DNA of 64,000 nucleotides from assembly GCA_016215465.1 (NCBI GenBank), contig JACRJT010000037.1, forward strand, positions 44,703 through 108,702, in the 5' to 3' direction. Position numbers and translations under genes: made by a program. The DNA is from Nitrososphaerota archaeon. Its GTDB lineage: Archaea > Thermoproteota > Nitrososphaeria > Nitrososphaerales > Nitrosopumilaceae. Below are positions 61,221 through 64,000 of this stretch, piece after piece; positions within the stretch are counted from its first letter, which is position 1, and every line of letters starts with the position of its first letter. The notes below the pieces were generated by a model. The model was given only the letters and a program-made list of their open reading frames with translations. It searched no databases and was not told the origin of the DNA.

Positions 61221-62513
61221 ATGCTATCTGCCATTTCACTTGTTGATGAATTTAGGGAAATGCGAAAACACACCTTGGATATGGTGAAAACATTAGAGTA
61301 TGACGATTTTGTTGTCCAAACAGCACCATATGTAAGCCCCCCAAAATGGCATTTGGGGCACGTTAGCTGGCTTTTTGAAGTGCTCCTAAAGCAGACAGAT
61401 AAGAAATACGAATATTATTCAGAAGAATTTTTGCGCTATCTCAACTCATATTACAACCGGTTTGGCGAGCAGTTGGACAAGGCGAGCAGGGGAACAGTCT
61501 CAAGACCAACAGTAAAACAAATTTTGGAATACTATGATTTAATCACCAAAAGGATTACAGATTTAATTCAAAGAGATTCATTTTCGGAAGATGAAAGAAA
61601 GCGTTTTGAGATTGGAGTTAATCACGAATATCAGCACCAAGAACTTTTGGTGTACGATTTGCAGCACATCCTTGCAGATCAGTACAAACCTAAAACAAAA
61701 AACCACTTCCCAAAAAAAGTACAGGTAAAACAAGAACAGATTCGCGTTGACGGCGGATTATACAATTTAGGGTATGGTGGAAAAGACTTTTGCTACGATG
61801 TTGAATTGCCAGAACACAAAGTTTACCTAAATGACTTTAAAATTGACTCACATCCAGTTACTGCAGGCCAATATCTTGAATTTATCGAGTCTGGTGGGTA
61901 TTCTGAATACAAATACTGGCTTTCGGATGGATGGAAAACAGTCAAACAAAACAACTGGAAGGCGCCAATGTACTGGCAAAAAATTGACGATACGTGGCAC
62001 GTGATTGATTTTATCGGAATGCGAAAAATAAATCCAGATGAGCCCGTATGCAATGTTAGCTTTTACGAATCTGACGCATATTGCAAGTGGGCTGGAAAAA
62101 GACTGCCAACAGAGGCAGAATGGGAAAAGGCCGCTTGTTGGAATGAGGAAAAAAAGGTAAAAACAATTTTTCCGTGGGGAGACGACAAACCTACAGATGA
62201 GCATGCAAATCTATTAGAATCACATCTGTGGGGCACAAGCGAGATAGGCTCATACCCAATGGGAAAGAGTCATTATGGATGCTATCAAATGATTGGAGAC
62301 GTTTGGGAGTGGACGTCATCTGAATTTGTAGGATATCCAGGATTCAAATCAGGATTTCAGGAATATAACGACAAGTGGTTCACAAATCAAAAAGTTCTAC
62401 GTGGGGGTTCTTTTGCTACGCCAAAGAGATCAATTTGTGCCAGCTATAGGAATTTCTTTCATCTGGATGAGAGATGGATGTTTTCAGGTTTTAGATGTGC
62501 GGAAGACATTTAG
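61221..62513 (+). CDS. egtB: Ergothioneine sulfoxide synthase EgtB
   Basis: 430 residues. The N-terminal DinB-like iron domain has SPPKWHLGHVSWLFE (His) and the HX3HXE motif in NHEYQHQELL (about 137-143). The C-terminal formylglycine-enzyme-like domain has IDSHPVTAGQYLEFIESGGY, GKRLPTEAEWEKAA and VLRGGSFATPKRS. It oxidatively joins hercynine to a thiol (cysteine or gamma-glutamylcysteine) with O2. Partner EgtD is divergent. Absence of EgtC suggests the cysteine-using type, an inference. Confidence 0.95.
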   Translation: MLSAISLVDEFREMRKHTLDMVKTLEYDDFVVQTAPYVSPPKWHLGHVSWLFEVLLKQTDKKYEYYSEEFLRYLNSYYNRFGEQLDKASRGTVSRPTVKQILEYYDLITKRITDLIQRDSFSEDERKRFEIGVNHEYQHQELLVYDLQHILADQYKPKTKNHFPKKVQVKQEQIRVDGGLYNLGYGGKDFCYDVELPEHKVYLNDFKIDSHPVTAGQYLEFIESGGYSEYKYWLSDGWKTVKQNNWKAPMYWQKIDDTWHVIDFIGMRKINPDEPVCNVSFYESDAYCKWAGKRLPTEAEWEKAACWNEEKKVKTIFPWGDDKPTDEHANLLESHLWGTSEIGSYPMGKSHYGCYQMIGDVWEWTSSEFVGYPGFKSGFQEYNDKWFTNQKVLRGGSFATPKRSICASYRNFFHLDERWMFSGFRCAEDI

Positions 62514-62549
62514 AATTTAAAAGTAAAGACCAGCAGTAGAATACGGTAA

Positions 62550-62568
62550 TTGCAACAAATTGTTGCAA
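62550..62568. promoter_or_regulatory. Palindrome upstream of XRE-CBS regulator
   Basis: TTGCAACAA-A-TTGTTGCAA: perfect 9-bp arms around one base, 42-61 nt upstream of the regulator's ATG at 62611 and 36 bp after egtB. The best symmetrical site in the window and a likely operator for the XRE protein. Confidence 0.65.
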
Positions 62569-62610
62569 GATTTGAGTAAAATTCATAGCACAACCAAAAT
62601 TACATACGCT

Positions 62611-63168
62611 ATGCTTCCACGCCTGGATAACATCAAGCAACAGCGAGCCAAACTTGGGATAACCCAAAAAGAGCTCGCAAAGATGACAGGAGTCAGTACA
62701 TCCATGATAAATCAGATAGAATCTGGTCGAAGTCAGCCAAGCTATGAGACTGCAAAGAGAATGTTCGATAGTTTGGCAACATTAGAGGGAAGAGCTGATC
62801 CAAACAAGGCAGGAGACATTTGTAGTAAAGAAATAGTCAAGCTAAAACCAACAGATTCGCTACACGACGCAATAACAAAGATGCAAAAAATGTCAATTAG
62901 TCAGATTCCAATTTTTAATAAAACCGAACCAGTCGGCATCATAACAGAAGACGGAGTAGTGAAACACCTAGCAGATAGCGACGAGTCATCGTGGAAAAAA
63001 ATAAGGCTTGCAGACGTAATGGAGGCAAGGCCGCCAATAGTTGATCACCAGACTCCAGCAAAAACGCTAGTTCCGCTTATCCGGTACTCAAAATGCATCC
63101 TTGTGGCAAAGGCGGGCAAAATAGTCGGAATAATCACTGCGTCAGATACACTGAAGATGCTTGAATAA
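62611..63168 (+). CDS. XRE helix-turn-helix regulator with CBS pair
   Basis: 185 residues from the ATG at 62611 (MLPRLDNIKQQRAKLGITQK); the longer frame begins inside the palindrome. The XRE domain (ITQKELAKMTGVSTSMINQI then ESGRSQPSYETAKRMFDSL) is followed by two CBS repeats (SISQIPIFNKTEPVGIITED and SKCILVAKAGKIVGIITASD). The CBS pair probably senses an adenine nucleotide such as AMP, ATP or SAM and sets DNA binding. It lies directly after egtB, so SAM sensing and control of ergothioneine genes are tempting but unproven. Confidence 0.93.
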   Translation: MLPRLDNIKQQRAKLGITQKELAKMTGVSTSMINQIESGRSQPSYETAKRMFDSLATLEGRADPNKAGDICSKEIVKLKPTDSLHDAITKMQKMSISQIPIFNKTEPVGIITEDGVVKHLADSDESSWKKIRLADVMEARPPIVDHQTPAKTLVPLIRYSKCILVAKAGKIVGIITASDTLKMLE

Positions 63169-63249
63169 GATTCTAAAACTTTGTAATAATCACATCTAAA
63201 GAATAATCATTTTGATAAGAACTCGAAGAAATCCCAGATATCAAAATCA

Positions 63250-63732
63250 TTACTTGGTAAAATATGCAATTACGTGCGGTCGCCACATATAGTACAGAAC
63301 AATTCCGTTTAGCATTATTCCCGCAATTCCAAACACGTTACCCACTGCCAGAGAGGCCGCCTCCATTACAAGATTTACTATAGAAAATACAATTACAATT
63401 GTTCGACCCCATTTTTTACCCGAAAACAAGGCACTTGCGATTAAAAACGAAAATGCCGCAAGCACTGCCAAAATTGCAGTGATTGCACCCCCAACTACTG
63501 ACGTCATTTCTCCAAAATACGAATAATTCCCCATCATGCCAGACATAACCCCGACCATTACCGTAGAAATAACAAGAATTATTCCCAGAATTATTTGGAG
63601 TATTCCAAGTACTGTGATTCCAGTTGGTCTTCCAGCATAACTTGAAGTTTGTGAGAATCGAGGCTTTCCGCATCCAGAGCAAAAATTCTCATCTACCGTA
63701 AACTCTTTTCCACAGGAAGGACAAAACGTCAC
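63250..63732 (-). CDS. Zinc-ribbon integral membrane protein
   Basis: 160 residues from the GTG at 63732, with TATA-like TTTTATCTCA 26 nt upstream; the longer frame to 63840 crosses it. A two-CXXC zinc ribbon comes first (FCPSCGKEFTVDENFCSGCG), then four hydrophobic helices (ITVLGILQIILGIILVISTV, TAILAVLAAFSFLIASALFS, TIVIVFSIVNLVMEAASLAV, GNVFGIAGIMLNGIVLYYMW). Zinc ribbon plus DUF-type membrane helices is common in thaumarchaea; function unknown. Confidence 0.82.
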   Translation of the reverse strand: MTFCPSCGKEFTVDENFCSGCGKPRFSQTSSYAGRPTGITVLGILQIILGIILVISTVMVGVMSGMMGNYSYFGEMTSVVGGAITAILAVLAAFSFLIASALFSGKKWGRTIVIVFSIVNLVMEAASLAVGNVFGIAGIMLNGIVLYYMWRPHVIAYFTK

Positions 63733-63908
63733 ACAGTGTGAGTGCACATCTGAGATAAAATACTTGCTAAAGGAAAAATATCTTTTCCATATCAGGTCAT
63801 TTTTAGAAAAGTAAATTAAAAATAGTGATTTTGGTTTCAAGTACAGATTTTGAATAAGTAGATAATTAAGAAAAGCTTAGAGATACACTATCTTTCGTCA
63901 TGATTGTC

Positions 63909-64000
63909 TTACAGATCTTGTTCAATGTAGACATTATCAATCCCTCCAAAAAGTGTTTTAGGAATAAGGATCCTTTTGCACCCTGAGCCTAATTTTTTTA
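63909..64000 (-). CDS. Partial protein, C-terminus only
   Basis: Minus-strand frame open from the window edge to a TAA at 63909, encoding KKLGSGCKRILIPKTLFGGI then DNVYIEQDL. It looks like the end of a compact domain, but 29 residues are too few for a family call. The 3' end is 176 bp beyond the GTG of the zinc-ribbon gene. Confidence 0.45.
   Translation of the reverse strand, partial: KKLGSGCKRILIPKTLFGGIDNVYIEQDL

Noticed and set aside
1..64000. Search by eye for insertion sequences, CRISPR arrays, integrases and attachment sites
   Set aside because: No transposase, tyrosine recombinase, regularly spaced repeat or tRNA-linked duplication was seen; the intein is the only mobile element.

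Overview
The window is archaeal. It carries purP, aRF1, eS26, eS25, RNA polymerase subunit K, Alba, a family-B DNA polymerase, an archaeal-type ThrS and deoxyhypusine synthase. PEFG-CTERM and FTR1-type surface proteins, a free-standing parvulin like the marine thaumarchaeal CsPinA/NmPin, many tiny zinc-finger proteins, AT-rich DNA and frequent TTG/GTG starts point to an ammonia-oxidising thaumarchaeon (Nitrososphaerota, probably Nitrosopumilales). No amo, rRNA or tRNA gene was found, so genus is not decided. Many genes have a TATA-like element about 25 nt upstream of the start codon, implying largely leaderless mRNAs; I used this to choose between starts.

Layout. 1-3866: partial membrane gene, SIMPL protein, membrane-anchored winged-helix regulator, purP, PEFG-CTERM protein. 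3911-11440: metal-related block with hyuA-FTR1, two small winged-helix regulators, cbtBA, a divergent DUF4443 regulator and a DsbA-like protein. 11441-16887: aRF1, a receiver protein, HIT hydrolase, ilvD. 17060-22795: trpEGDCBA operon without trpF. 22799-28218: SemiSWEET, pyrG, ABM protein, NAD kinase fused to a winged helix, PfkB kinase, a 37-aa zinc protein. 28300-36569: sensor cyclase, eS26, CDP-alcohol transferase, agmatinase-like protein, receiver protein, thrS, histidine kinase. 36570-37790: an apparently empty 1.2 kb that holds a cluster of microproteins, three of them zinc-finger-like. 37791-49751: deoxyhypusine synthase, CBS protein, CheY-like receiver, eS25, rpoK, alba, a glutaminase-less asparagine-synthetase-like protein, Dus, AKR, UbiA, parvulin. 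49754-59325: Hef-like helicase, dCMP deaminase, intein-containing polB, tpiA, ppdK, receiver protein. 59326-64000: a candidate structured small RNA, DUF427, divergent egtD/egtB (ergothioneine), an XRE-CBS regulator and a zinc-ribbon membrane protein.

Most unusual signal. Four scattered stand-alone receiver genes and the one histidine kinase all carry versions of the palindrome GTTTGTTTCAAACAAAC, centred 47-50 nt upstream of each start codon. This suggests a co-regulated, genomically dispersed two-component network. Perfect inverted repeats also sit in front of several one-component regulators (1341, 8981, 10111, 62611) and look like autoregulatory operators. There are no insertion sequences or CRISPR arrays; the only selfish element seen is the polB intein.
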